Shown here one piece after another: positions 16,626 to 27,787 of a DNA stretch of 64,000 nucleotides. This DNA is from Lysobacteraceae bacterium NML91-0213. Lineage in GTDB: Bacteria > Pseudomonadota > Gammaproteobacteria > Xanthomonadales > Xanthomonadaceae. The DNA lies in assembly GCA_002798175.1 (NCBI GenBank), contig NWQL01000002.1:188799-252798 (forward strand), given 5' to 3'. The notes beneath the pieces were generated by a model. The model worked only from the letters and a program-made list of their open reading frames with translations. It was not told the origin of the DNA and did not search any database. Position 1 is the first letter of the stretch. Each line of letters opens with the position of its first letter. Position numbers and translations under genes: made by a program.

Positions 16626-17435
16626 ATGCAGACCCCATCGATCGTTTCCGCCCTGACCATTGCCGGCTCCGATTCCGGTGGCGGTGCCGGTATCCAGGCC
16701 GACCTCAAGACCTTTGCCGCGCACGGCGTGCACGGCCTCTCGGCGATTGCGGCGCTGACCGCCCAGCACACCCGCGCAGTGACCGCGGTGCATGCACCTC
16801 CGCCGGAATTCCTGCGCGCGCAGATCGACGCCTGCTTCGACGACTTCAACATCGGCGCGATCAAGCTCGGCATGCTCGCCCATGCAGGCCTCATCCATGC
16901 CGTGGCCGATGCGCTGGATGCACACGCACCGCCGCACATCGTGCTCGACCCGGTGATGGTGGCGACCTCCGGCGCGCGCCTGCTCGAGTCGGAGGCACTC
17001 GATGCACTGCGCACCCGCCTGATCCCACGCGCGACCCTGGTCACGCCCAACCTGCCGGAAGCCGAACTGCTGCTCGGCCATGCCATCTCATCGCGCGAGG
17101 CCATGCATTCGGCGGCCGCCGGGCTGCTGGCTCTGGGCGCACGCGCGGTCCTGCTCAAGGGCGGGCATCTCGAGGATGCCGCCGATGACGTCATCGACCT
17201 CTACGCCGATGCCGGGGGCGTGCGCGTCCTGCGCCATCCGCGACTGGCCGAAAGCGCGCATGGCACCGGCTGCACGCTGGCATCGGCGGTGGCTGCAAGG
17301 CTCTGCACCGGCATGGCGATGGGCGCGGCGGCGGAAGCCGCCACCGACTACGTGCACCGTGCGCTGCGCGGCGGCTACCGCCCCGGCCGCGGCAACGTGC
17401 GCGTGCTCGACCATTTCGGGGCGGGCGTGGAATGA
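16626..17435 (+). CDS. thiD: Hydroxymethylpyrimidine/phosphomethylpyrimidine kinase
   Basis: ThiD phosphorylates HMP and then HMP-phosphate to supply the pyrimidine half of thiamine. The 269-residue ribokinase-fold protein opens with LTIAGSDSGGGAGIQADLKT, the family substrate loop. The catalytic loop is HGTGCTLASAVAARL (anion hole and catalytic Cys near residue 217), and VMVATSGARLL is also typical. Length is normal. No other thiamine gene is adjacent. Its TGA shares bases with the ATG of the alpha/beta hydrolase (ATGA), so the two are probably co-translated. Confidence 0.95.
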   Translation: MQTPSIVSALTIAGSDSGGGAGIQADLKTFAAHGVHGLSAIAALTAQHTRAVTAVHAPPPEFLRAQIDACFDDFNIGAIKLGMLAHAGLIHAVADALDAHAPPHIVLDPVMVATSGARLLESEALDALRTRLIPRATLVTPNLPEAELLLGHAISSREAMHSAAAGLLALGARAVLLKGGHLEDAADDVIDLYADAGGVRVLRHPRLAESAHGTGCTLASAVAARLCTGMAMGAAAEAATDYVHRALRGGYRPGRGNVRVLDHFGAGVE

Positions 17436-18319
17436 CGTCAGCGGGGTACGCGACGTGCACGCTCGTGGTCCACTCCGATGACGGGCATCGCAGCGAACTG
17501 CTGGCGTGCGTGCCGGATGCACCACGCGCGAGCCTGCTGTGGTTGCCCGCGCTTGGCGTGGCCGCACGCCACTACCTGCCGTTCGCCGAGGCGCTGGCGG
17601 CACGCGGCGTGGCGGTGTTGCTGCATGAGTGGCGCGGCCTTGGCAGCAGCAGCCTGCGCGCGGCACGCGACTGCGACTGGAACTACCGCACCCTGCTGTG
17701 CACCGACCTCCCCGCCGCCGAGGCCACGGTGGAGGCGACGTTCCCCGGGCTGCCGCGCATCATCGGCGGCCACAGCCTCGGCGGGCAGCTGGCCTGCTGC
17801 CGCCTGGCGATTGCCCCACGGTCGGCTCTGCGCCTGTGGCTGGTCGCCAGTGGCGCGCCCTGGTGGCGCGCCTTCCCGGCACCGCGGCGCTTCGTGCTGC
17901 CGCTGGTGTACCGCTTCCTGCCGTGGCTGGCCGCACGCCGTGGCGCGCTGCCCGGCCGCACCATCGGCTTCGGCGGCAACGAGGCCCGTGGCCTGGTCGC
18001 CGACTGGGCGCGCACCGGGCTGAGCGGGCGCTATGCCGCGACGGGGCTGGACCTTGACCTGGAAGCACGCCTGCGCGAGGTGGACGTCGACGCCACCGCG
18101 GTGGTGATGGCCGATGACTGGCTGGGCCCGGAGTCGTCGCTGCGCTTCCTGCTCGACAAGCTGGCCTGCCGCCAACGCGCCCGGGTCACCCATCTCGATG
18201 CTGCGGCGCTGGGCACGCGTGCGGATCATTTCGCCTGGATGCGCATGCCTGCGGCGGTGGCGGACGTGCTGGCCACGCCGCCTGACGAACGACCCGGCGC
18301 CTCCCCCAGCTGCCCATAG
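17432..18319 (+). CDS. Alpha/beta hydrolase
   Basis: A 295-residue alpha/beta-hydrolase-fold protein. The nucleophile elbow is GHSLGG (IIGGHSLGGQLACC), a strand-turn HEWRGLGSSS supplies the oxyanion region, and the last conserved His is probably in RADHFAWMRMP near residue 268. The fold covers esterases, lipases and peptidases; I cannot name a substrate. COG4757-like predicted hydrolases have a similar order (LLWLPALGVAARHY). It begins inside the thiD stop codon. Its final 94 bases overlap, tail to tail, the 3' end of the EcsC-like gene. Confidence 0.8.
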   Translation: MTSAGYATCTLVVHSDDGHRSELLACVPDAPRASLLWLPALGVAARHYLPFAEALAARGVAVLLHEWRGLGSSSLRAARDCDWNYRTLLCTDLPAAEATVEATFPGLPRIIGGHSLGGQLACCRLAIAPRSALRLWLVASGAPWWRAFPAPRRFVLPLVYRFLPWLAARRGALPGRTIGFGGNEARGLVADWARTGLSGRYAATGLDLDLEARLREVDVDATAVVMADDWLGPESSLRFLLDKLACRQRARVTHLDAAALGTRADHFAWMRMPAAVADVLATPPDERPGASPSCP

Positions 18320-19116
18320 GCCTGCCGCACCAGGTCCGGGCCGTACTTCCGCTCCAGGCGGCGCACGCTGAAATGTCCGTGCGCGGCACGCTGGAAGTGG
18401 CGCATGAACAACGTGTTGAGCGTCGCGCCGGTGGCGGCGCCGATCACCGGCACGCTCTGCGCCGCGACCTTGTGGCTGATGCGGATCGAGAACCGCGACG
18501 CCACCGTACTCATCAGCTGCACCAGTGCCGGCGCGCCACTGCTCATCAGCCCGTGTGCGGCAACGTACTCGGTCGCCGCGACCACCTGCTGCGCCAGCAC
18601 CGCGCGCGCGGCGAAGTATCCCGACTCCGCACCATCGTCGGCGGTGCTGCCGCCGCCCATCGTCAGCACCTCGTAGCAGGCCAGCATCGTGTCCGCATCG
18701 TCGAGGCGCTCGCCCTCGCTGCGTGCGATCTCGGCTACCGAGCGCAGGATCAGCGTGGTGGTCAGCGGCAGCTCGGCCACCAGCCCGACCAGCCCGAATG
18801 CCCCGCCGGCGGCTCCCGTCGCGGCCACCGCGGCGGTGTGCATGCGCTCGCGTGTCGGGCGCGGATGGTGTCCGTCGCCAAGGGTGGCCGTGGCCACGCG
18901 CAGCGACTGCCGCAATGCGAGGCGTACCGCGGTGTTGATGGCACGGCTGGCACCGCGTGGAAGCTTGTACGCCAGCAGGTATTCCACGGGCGCGCCAACC
19001 AGGTTGGCCAACTGCGCGGCAATGCCGGGGCTTTCGAGCAGTTCGCGGGCCCCGGCCAGCGTGGCGAGGTCATCTGGCGACATCGCGCCGGGTGCGGAGG
19101 GAGTCAATGCGTGCAT
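18226..19116 (-). CDS. EcsC-family protein
   Basis: A 296-residue protein from ATG 19116. The start is chosen because upstream codons run into the tRNA-Arg terminator. Typical EcsC signatures are the central Gly/Ala-rich hydrophobic stretch GAAGGAFGLVGLVAELPL, then TLILRSVAEIARSEGE and CYEVLTMGG, and an Ala/Gly-rich segment near SVPVIGAATGATLNTLFM. EcsC-like proteins are membrane-associated and of uncertain function. The C-terminal 31 codons overlap the end of the convergent hydrolase gene. No partner genes of an ecsAB transporter are present. Confidence 0.82.
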   Translation of the reverse strand: MHALTPSAPGAMSPDDLATLAGARELLESPGIAAQLANLVGAPVEYLLAYKLPRGASRAINTAVRLALRQSLRVATATLGDGHHPRPTRERMHTAAVAATGAAGGAFGLVGLVAELPLTTTLILRSVAEIARSEGERLDDADTMLACYEVLTMGGGSTADDGAESGYFAARAVLAQQVVAATEYVAAHGLMSSGAPALVQLMSTVASRFSIRISHKVAAQSVPVIGAATGATLNTLFMRHFQRAAHGHFSVRRLERKYGPDLVRQAYGQLGEAPGRSSGGVASTSATAAGMRIQAK

Positions 19117-19203
19117 GGTTGGACGATAGCGCGCCCATCCCGCGCCTGCGTGAGCAGCGGATGTCCGGAGACCCGGACGGCCCTGCAAGGACCACGCGCG
19201 CAC

Positions 19204-19236
19204 AAAAAAAGAAGCCACCCGTGAGGATGGCTTCTT
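19204..19236 (-). terminator. Rho-independent terminator after tRNA-Arg
   Basis: On the minus strand AAGAAGCCA (19236-19228) pairs with TGGCTTCTT (19217-19209), and the U-run comes from the A tract at 19204-19210. It lies about 5 bases after the tRNA-Arg 3' end. Confidence 0.88.
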
Positions 19237-19241
19237 CGATA

Positions 19242-19318
19242 TGGCGCGCCCGGAAGGATTCGAACCTCCGACCCCCAAGTTCGTAGCCTGGTGCTCTATC
19301 CAGCTGAGCTACGGGCGC
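19242..19318 (-). tRNA. tRNA-Arg (anticodon ACG)
   Basis: A 77-base cloverleaf on the minus strand with acceptor arms GCGCCCG and CGGGCGC, anticodon loop CTACGAA (ACG, with A34 normally edited to inosine), T-arm GGAGGTTCGAATCCTTC and an encoded CCA. csrA, tRNA-Ser(GCT) and tRNA-Arg(ACG) stand in the same order as csrA-serV-argV in E. coli. Confidence 0.97.
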
Positions 19319-19330
19319 GTGAGGCGCGGA

Positions 19331-19359
19331 ATTATGACCGTCGTGCCCGATGCCGTCAA
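19331..19359 (-). promoter_or_regulatory. Promoter for tRNA-Arg
   Basis: On the minus strand TTGACG (19354-19359) and CATAAT (19331-19336) are 17 bases apart, 12 bases ahead of the mature tRNA 5' end. Both boxes match sigma-70 at five of six positions. Confidence 0.7.
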
Positions 19360-19508
19360 TGCGTTTTGCGCATCTATCTGCATCGTCATGACGCCCGTTC
19401 CACGCTGCGGAAAAACAGCTCCAATCGAGCGGTTCTTCCAGCCGATCCGATGCAAGGATGCACTGGATCGGGCGGAACACATTTCCCTTGCACGGATGCT
19501 TCGGGAAA

Positions 19509-19601
19509 TGGCGGAGAGTGAGGGATTCGAACCCTCGATGGAGCTTTTGACCCCATACTCCCTTAGCAGGGGAGCCCCTTCGGCCTCTCGGGCAACTCTC
19601 C
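19509..19601 (-). tRNA. tRNA-Ser (anticodon GCT)
   Basis: A 93-base class II tRNA on the minus strand with acceptor arms GGAGAGT and ACTCTCC, anticodon stem CTCCC/GGGAG around loop CTGCTAA (GCT), a long variable arm and an encoded CCA (19509-19511). It lies 73 bases after csrA. Confidence 0.97.
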
Positions 19602-19643
19602 GATCACCTGGCCGGCACGTTGTCCGTGCGACCCGGGCGGTGA

Positions 19644-19672
19644 AGGATACCGGTTCGGCCCGGACGCGGCAA
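19644..19672 (-). promoter_or_regulatory. Possible promoter for tRNA-Ser
   Basis: On the minus strand TTGCCG (19667-19672) and TATCCT (19644-19649) are 17 bases apart, in the short gap after the csrA stop. No terminator lies between csrA and the tRNA, so read-through from csrA is also possible. Confidence 0.45.
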
Positions 19673-19674
19673 AC

Positions 19675-19878
19675 TCAATTTTCGTCCGTGTCGCCTTCCA
19701 TGCCTTCGGCGCCTTCGCCACGGCGGATGCGCTGGTAGATCTCTTCGCGATGCACCGCAACGTCCTTCGGCGCAGTGATGCCGATGCGCACCTGGTTGCC
19801 CTTCACGCCGAGCACGGTCACGGTGACGGAGTCGCCGATCATCAGGGTTTCGCCGACACGCCGGGTCAGAATCAACAT
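19675..19878 (-). CDS. csrA: Carbon storage regulator CsrA
   Basis: A 67-residue RNA-binding regulator that binds GGA motifs in mRNA leaders and controls carbon flow, motility and biofilm (RsmA in xanthomonads). The N-terminal [16 protein letters not shown] and the middle [19 protein letters not shown] carry the strand residues, including Arg44, that contact RNA. Its own ribosome site GGAG lies 8 bases before the ATG and is itself a possible CsrA site. The gene follows alaS at 149 bases, as in other gammaproteobacteria. Confidence 0.97.
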   Translation of the reverse strand: MLILTRRVGETLMIGDSVTVTVLGVKGNQVRIGITAPKDVAVHREEIYQRIRRGEGAEGMEGDTDEN

Positions 19879-20027
19879 GAGTACTTCTCCATGGACTGGC
19901 AGGCTTCCCCACCAGCGGCGATCCGGGCGCTCCAGCCCGACCTCGCACTTGCAAATTGGTTACGACAATCCGGCATGATACCGGCCGCCAGCTGAAGGAT
20001 GAGTAGGTCGGAAGTCACGCCTGGCGC

Positions 20028-22661
<2,634 letters not shown>

Positions 22662-22802
22662 GCGTGCGGGCTGCGGCGTGGGACGGGCACCCTTCCGGCG
22701 CCAGCCACAACGCATGCGGCCACGACGAGGAACAGACAACCCGGGGCCGTGAAGGTTAACAGGGCGGCCGGGGGCGATGCAGGCAGGAGGGCTTGGGCCG
22801 CG

Positions 22803-23411
22803 CTATTCCTCGAACTCGAACGCGCTGGCGCGGCGCACCGTGTCCATGTCGAACCCGCGGCGCATCAGGAAATCGGCGGCCTTGCGACGCCGCTTCCACA
22901 TGGCCTGGCTGTCCTCGTCGGCGGCGGCCGGGAACCGCCGCCGGACCTGTTCGCAGGCCTGCTCGAGCCAGCAGTCGTCGCCGTCATCGGCCAGTGCACG
23001 GAAGGCGTCGTCGATCACCGCGGCATCCAGGCCATGGCTTTCGAGTTCGACGCGGATGCGCAGCGGCCCGTAGCCGGCCACCGCGCGGGATCGCGCCAGC
23101 AACGCGGCAAAACGCCCGTCGTCCTGCCAGCCTGCCTCGGCCATGCGGTCGACCGCGGCGCGCGCATCCCCAGGCTCGACGCCCCGGGCGGCGAGCTTGC
23201 GTTCCAGCTCGCGGCGCGAATGCTCGCGTCGCACCAGCAACGCCAGTGCCCGCTGCGCGGGCGTCTGCTCCCTGCGCGCGCGGGACTTCCTCTCCGGGCG
23301 GGCCTCGTCCGCCGACGCCCCGAGGGGATCCTGCACCGACGGCGCCGGATTCCCATACGCGACGCCCTCGGCAGGCGTCGCGGGCGGGCGGCGTGGCCGC
23401 CCGGTGTTCAC
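22803..23411 (-). CDS. recX: Regulatory protein RecX
   Basis: RecX binds RecA filaments and limits their activity. The 202-residue protein begins at GTG 23411, and its first 45 residues form a poorly conserved basic linker. The three-helix RecX repeats follow (ALALLVRREHSRRELERKL, then AEAGWQDDGRFAALLARSR, then GPLRIRVELESHGLDAAVID). The C-terminal part with RRRKAADFLMRRGFDMDTVR is typical. It lies 90 bases after recA, as in lexA-recA-recX of xanthomonads. A shorter start in the linker region is possible. Confidence 0.93.
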   Translation of the reverse strand: MNTGRPRRPPATPAEGVAYGNPAPSVQDPLGASADEARPERKSRARREQTPAQRALALLVRREHSRRELERKLAARGVEPGDARAAVDRMAEAGWQDDGRFAALLARSRAVAGYGPLRIRVELESHGLDAAVIDDAFRALADDGDDCWLEQACEQVRRRFPAAADEDSQAMWKRRRKAADFLMRRGFDMDTVRRASAFEFEE

Positions 23412-23501
23412 CGCCTGGCCCGCCGGCGCTTCGGCGCGGCGGTCTCTGCGTCAGCGGTGTCTTCCCTGCTCACCGTGGTGCTCCTGGAACTCGCAGGGGC
23501 G

Positions 23502-24539
<1,038 letters not shown>

Positions 24540-24741
24540 CGTGGTCTCCGGAAAGTGGTATCTGGTTTGAAGAGGATCTGTTGGGACGCAGCCTACGAGG
24601 CGGCGGTCGCACGGGCTGCGACCCTGCCCGCCTGCACTGCATGGTCGGGCGACGTGGCCGGCGCCGCGATCGGTCCGCGGCGCTCGCGACTGTCAGGAAA
24701 CGCCGTGGCCATGGCGCGGACATCGGGCGCTCTACGCGGCA

Positions 24742-25401
24742 TCAGCGGTTGGGCCTCACCAGCCCGCAGTACAGGCCCTCGATGGCGAAGTCCTGGCCGG
24801 GCTGCACCTCGATGGGTGCGAAATCGGGATTACGCGGCAGCAGGCGGATGCGGTCCTTGCCGATGCGCAGCAGTTTCACGGTGATCTCGTCGTCGATGCG
24901 TGCGACCACGATCTCGCCGGAACGCGCTTGTGGAGTGCGATGCACGCCGATGAGGTCGCCATCGAAGATGCCCTCGTCGCGCATGGAATCGCCCTTCACC
25001 TTCAGCAGGTAATCCGGCGCCGGCGAGAAGAGCACGCGGTCCAGGACCACATGGTCTTCGGCAGCCGCGAGCGCCTCGGGCGCTCCGGCGCCGATGGGCA
25101 GGCCGGCCGCCACGTGCCCCAGCACGGGCAGCCGCAGCGCCTGCGACGCGATGTCGTCGGCCGGATCCGGGCCGTCCTGGCGCGGCGTGGGTGGGGCGAC
25201 CAGTAGACGGATCCCCCGCGCCCGCCCCGGGATCCGCTCGATGGCACCCGCGGCCTCGAGCGCCTCGAGGTGATACTGCGCGGCCCGCACGCTGCTGAAG
25301 CCCAGCGCCCGGGCGATCTCGGTCTGCGAGGGTGGCATGCCTTCGGCCTCGATGCGCTCGGCGATCAGGGCAAGGACGGCATGCTGGGTGGCGGTGATCA
25401 T
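24742..25401 (-). CDS. lexA: LexA repressor
   Basis: The SOS repressor, 219 residues. The winged helix-turn-helix is at residues 1-65 (MPPSQTEIARALGFSSVRAA is the recognition helix region). The cleavable Ala-Gly pair is in GHVAAGLP near residue 102. The catalytic Ser is in KGDSMRDEGIF and the Lys in DEITVKLL. The start at ATG 25401 agrees with the known xanthomonad N-terminus. The operator ends two bases before this ATG and the -10 box lies inside the operator, so there is no room for a normal ribosome site. The gene then leads into recA and recX, a layout typical of Xanthomonadaceae. Confidence 0.98.
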   Translation of the reverse strand: MITATQHAVLALIAERIEAEGMPPSQTEIARALGFSSVRAAQYHLEALEAAGAIERIPGRARGIRLLVAPPTPRQDGPDPADDIASQALRLPVLGHVAAGLPIGAGAPEALAAAEDHVVLDRVLFSPAPDYLLKVKGDSMRDEGIFDGDLIGVHRTPQARSGEIVVARIDDEITVKLLRIGKDRIRLLPRNPDFAPIEVQPGQDFAIEGLYCGLVRPNR

Positions 25402-25403
25402 GG

Positions 25404-25422
25404 TTAGTAGTATTACTACTAA
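25404..25422 (-). promoter_or_regulatory. LexA operator (SOS box), Xanthomonas type
   Basis: A 19-base palindrome, TTAGTAGTAATACTACTAA on the minus strand, fits the xanthomonad consensus TTAG-N6-TACTA. It covers the putative -10 box and stops 2 bases from the lexA start codon, so bound LexA would block its own transcription. Confidence 0.95.
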
Positions 25423-25438
25423 CCGGTACCGCGGTCAA
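25410..25438 (-). promoter_or_regulatory. lexA promoter, overlapping operator and upstream stop codon
   Basis: On the minus strand TTGACC (25433-25438) and TAATAC (25410-25415) are 17 bases apart. The -35 box contains the stop codon of the upstream kinase gene. Transcription 6-9 bases after the -10 box would begin at 25401-25404, at or within three bases of the A of the lexA ATG. Confidence 0.65.
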
Positions 25439-27117
25439 CGCTGTCGGCCGCTGCGCCAGATGGACAGCACGATCCAGACACCGGTGACCGCGGCGCCGAC
25501 GAAGCCCAGCACGCCCATCGCCATCAGCCATCGGTTCGGCACCCCGCCCACGCTGTTCATCACGATCGAGGAGCCGATGATCAGCGCCGCGGTGATGACG
25601 CCGATGGTCAACCGGTTTGCGGCCGAATTGAGCTGGTCGCCAAACGCCTTGAGCGAGGTGATCTCGATCTGCCCGCGCAACCGCCCATGGCGCGCCGCCT
25701 GCATCACCCGGCGCAGGTCGCGCGGGAGGTCGCCGAGCAGGTCCAGGGTGCCGGACACCGTGCGTCGCCCGCGTCGCGCCAGCACCCGCGGCGACCAGCC
25801 CTCGAGCATTGCCCTGCGCAGGAACGGCCGCGCCTCGCTGGCCATGTCGAAGTCGGGGTCGAGCTGCCGACCCAGCCCTTCCAGGGTCAGGAAGGCCTTG
25901 ATCATCAGCGCGAGGTCGGGCGGCAGGGTCAGTGCATGCCTGCGCAGCAGGCCCGCCACGTCGGCCAGCATCGAGGCAATGCGCAGTTCCTTCAGCGGCA
26001 GGCCGCGGTACTGGTCGATGAGGGTGCCAACCTCGACCTGCAGCCGGCCCTCGTCCACGCCGCTGGTGCCCTCGGTCCAGTCCAGCAGGATGTCGGTGAC
26101 CGCCTCGACATCCTGGTCGACCAGGCCGTACAGCAGTTGCGCGACCTGCATACGGCGGCGTTCCGAGACATGGCCGACCATGCCGAAGTCGATGAGGCCG
26201 ATGCCACCGTTCTCGAGATAGAAGATGTTGCCGGGGTGCGGATCGGCGTGGAACAGGCCGTCCTCGAGCACCATCTTGAGCACGATCGCCGCACCGGTGC
26301 GCGCCAGCGCGTGGCGGTCGAGGCCCAGGGCGTCCACGCCGGCAAGGTCGCGCCCCGCCACGCCATCCATGAAGCCCTGCACGTTGAGGCGTTCGGACGT
26401 CCACTGCCAGTAGACGCGCGGGATCTCGATGCCGTCGTGCCCGGTGAAGTTGGCGGCGATGCGTTCGGCGTGCCGGCATTCCGCGGCGAAGTCGAGCTCG
26501 CCACGCAGCGAGATGGCGAACTGCGCCACCACCTCGCCCGGCCGGTACCGGCGCAGGTCGGGTGCCTGCGCTTCGATGATGTCGGCCAGCCGCGCCAGCA
26601 GCCGCAGGTCCGCTTCCACCACTTCGCGGATGCCAGGGCGGCGCACCTTGAGCACCACCGGCGTGCCGTCCTCGAGCCAGGCACGGTGCGCCTGCGCCAG
26701 CGATGCCGCTGCCAGCGGGCGTGTGTCGATGCGCGCGAAGACCTCTTCGGGCTCCGCGCCCAGGTCGGCGACCAGCTGCGGGCGGATGGTCTCGAACGGC
26801 AGCGCCGGCACCGCGTTCTGCAGTTCGGAGAGCTCGCGGATCCAGTCCGGCGGCAACAGGTCGACACGCGTGGCCAGCACCTGGCCCAGCTTGACGAACG
26901 TGGGGCCGAGGTCCTGCAACGCGTGGCGCAGGCGCTCCGGCGGCGACATCCGCGGCTTCTCGTTGGCGTGCTGACGGTGCAGCAGGCGACCGGCACGTTC
27001 GAGCGCACCCGCCAGGCCGATGCGCTGGACCACGTCGCCGAAACCGTAGCGCACCAGCACCACGGCGATCTCCTGCAGGCGACCGAGATCGCGCACTGTG
27101 CCGAGGGTCTCCCACAT
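25435..27117 (-). CDS. ABC1/AarF (UbiB-like) atypical kinase
   Basis: A 560-residue membrane-anchored member of the ABC1/UbiB kinase-like family, whose members support ubiquinone synthesis or lipid handling. The start at ATG 27117 gives a normal N-terminus. The family motifs appear in order: KxGQ (FVKLGQVLATR, Lys76), the Ala-rich loop LAAASLAQAH (residues 135-144), the ATP lysine Lys157 (VVLKVRRPG), DPHPGN (HADPHPGNIFY) and DFG (LIDFGMVGH). Two transmembrane helices close the protein, as in UbiB. No ubi genes are adjacent, so an accessory ABC1 protein is as likely as ubiB itself. It lies between pncC and lexA, and its stop codon is inside the lexA -35 box. Confidence 0.9.
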   Translation of the reverse strand: MWETLGTVRDLGRLQEIAVVLVRYGFGDVVQRIGLAGALERAGRLLHRQHANEKPRMSPPERLRHALQDLGPTFVKLGQVLATRVDLLPPDWIRELSELQNAVPALPFETIRPQLVADLGAEPEEVFARIDTRPLAAASLAQAHRAWLEDGTPVVLKVRRPGIREVVEADLRLLARLADIIEAQAPDLRRYRPGEVVAQFAISLRGELDFAAECRHAERIAANFTGHDGIEIPRVYWQWTSERLNVQGFMDGVAGRDLAGVDALGLDRHALARTGAAIVLKMVLEDGLFHADPHPGNIFYLENGGIGLIDFGMVGHVSERRRMQVAQLLYGLVDQDVEAVTDILLDWTEGTSGVDEGRLQVEVGTLIDQYRGLPLKELRIASMLADVAGLLRRHALTLPPDLALMIKAFLTLEGLGRQLDPDFDMASEARPFLRRAMLEGWSPRVLARRGRRTVSGTLDLLGDLPRDLRRVMQAARHGRLRGQIEITSLKAFGDQLNSAANRLTIGVITAALIIGSSIVMNSVGGVPNRWLMAMGVLGFVGAAVTGVWIVLSIWRSGRQR

Positions 27118-27148
27118 CAGACGCGGCCTCCGGCCATCCGCGCGATCC

Positions 27149-27640
27149 TCACAGCGCCTCCAGCCCGTGCAGCGCCGCGGCAACGGTCTGCCGTCGTACC
27201 GCGTCGCGGTTGCCGTCGAAGTGGAACAGTTCCGCGCGCGGATAGCCGCCACGACGCTTCCAGGCGATCCACACCGTGCCCACGGGCTTGTCGTCGGTGC
27301 TGCCGCCCGGGCCTGCAATGCCGGTGACCGCGACCGCCAACGTCGCACCCGAATGCACCAGGCCGCCGGCCACCATTTCCAGCACGGTCTCACGGCTCAC
27401 CGCTCCGTGCTCTTCCAGCGTCTGCGGGCGCACGCCCAGCAGCGCCTGCTTGGCCTCGTAGCTGTAGACGGCCATCCCGCAATCGAACCAGGCCGAGGAG
27501 CCGGCGATGTCGGTCACCACCTTGGCGATCCAGCCACCGGTGCAGCTCTCGGCAGTGACCAGGGTGTCGTGCATGGACAGCAGGCGCTCGCCGGTGGCAG
27601 TAGCCATTGCCTGCAGTTCGGCGTCGGAGGGGACGGACAT
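27149..27640 (-). CDS. pncC: CinA-family nicotinamide-nucleotide amidohydrolase
   Basis: A 163-residue stand-alone CinA C-terminal domain (PncC, formerly YgaD), which deamidates NMN in pyridine nucleotide recycling. Key segments are TLVTAESCTGGWIAK with the catalytic Ser/Thr region, YSYEAKQALLGV, AVSRETVLEMVAGG and AVAVTGIAGPGGSTDDKPVG. Length matches PncC, and the N-terminal MoCF-like half of full CinA is absent. In E. coli it lies directly beside recA; here an ABC1 kinase and lexA stand between. Confidence 0.93.
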   Translation of the reverse strand: MSVPSDAELQAMATATGERLLSMHDTLVTAESCTGGWIAKVVTDIAGSSAWFDCGMAVYSYEAKQALLGVRPQTLEEHGAVSRETVLEMVAGGLVHSGATLAVAVTGIAGPGGSTDDKPVGTVWIAWKRRGGYPRAELFHFDGNRDAVRRQTVAAALHGLEAL

Positions 27641-27742
27641 CGCGGATCCGGGTTCAGCGGGGAGGCCTGTTGTAAACCATCCGCCGGGCGAAGTCTTTCC
27701 ACGGCTGCTGCGTGGCCGATGCGGCTGCCGGCACCGGAAACA

Positions 27743-27770
27743 GGAAGGCCCGCCACAGGGCGGGCCTTCC
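27743..27770 (-). terminator. Strong hairpin after the TonB receptor gene
   Basis: A perfect 12-base stem, GGAAGGCCCGCC (27743-27754) with GGCGGGCCTTCC (27759-27770), and loop ACAG, 17 bases after the receptor stop. The following bases on the minus strand (TGTTTCC) give only a weak U-run. Confidence 0.75.
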
Positions 27771-27787
27771 ACAGCAGCACGGTTGGA

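Noticed and set aside
24540..24741. A separate LexA box upstream of recA
   Set aside because: No TTAG-N6-TACTA or near match was found by reading the gap on both strands. The same holds upstream of uvrA (56588-56872).
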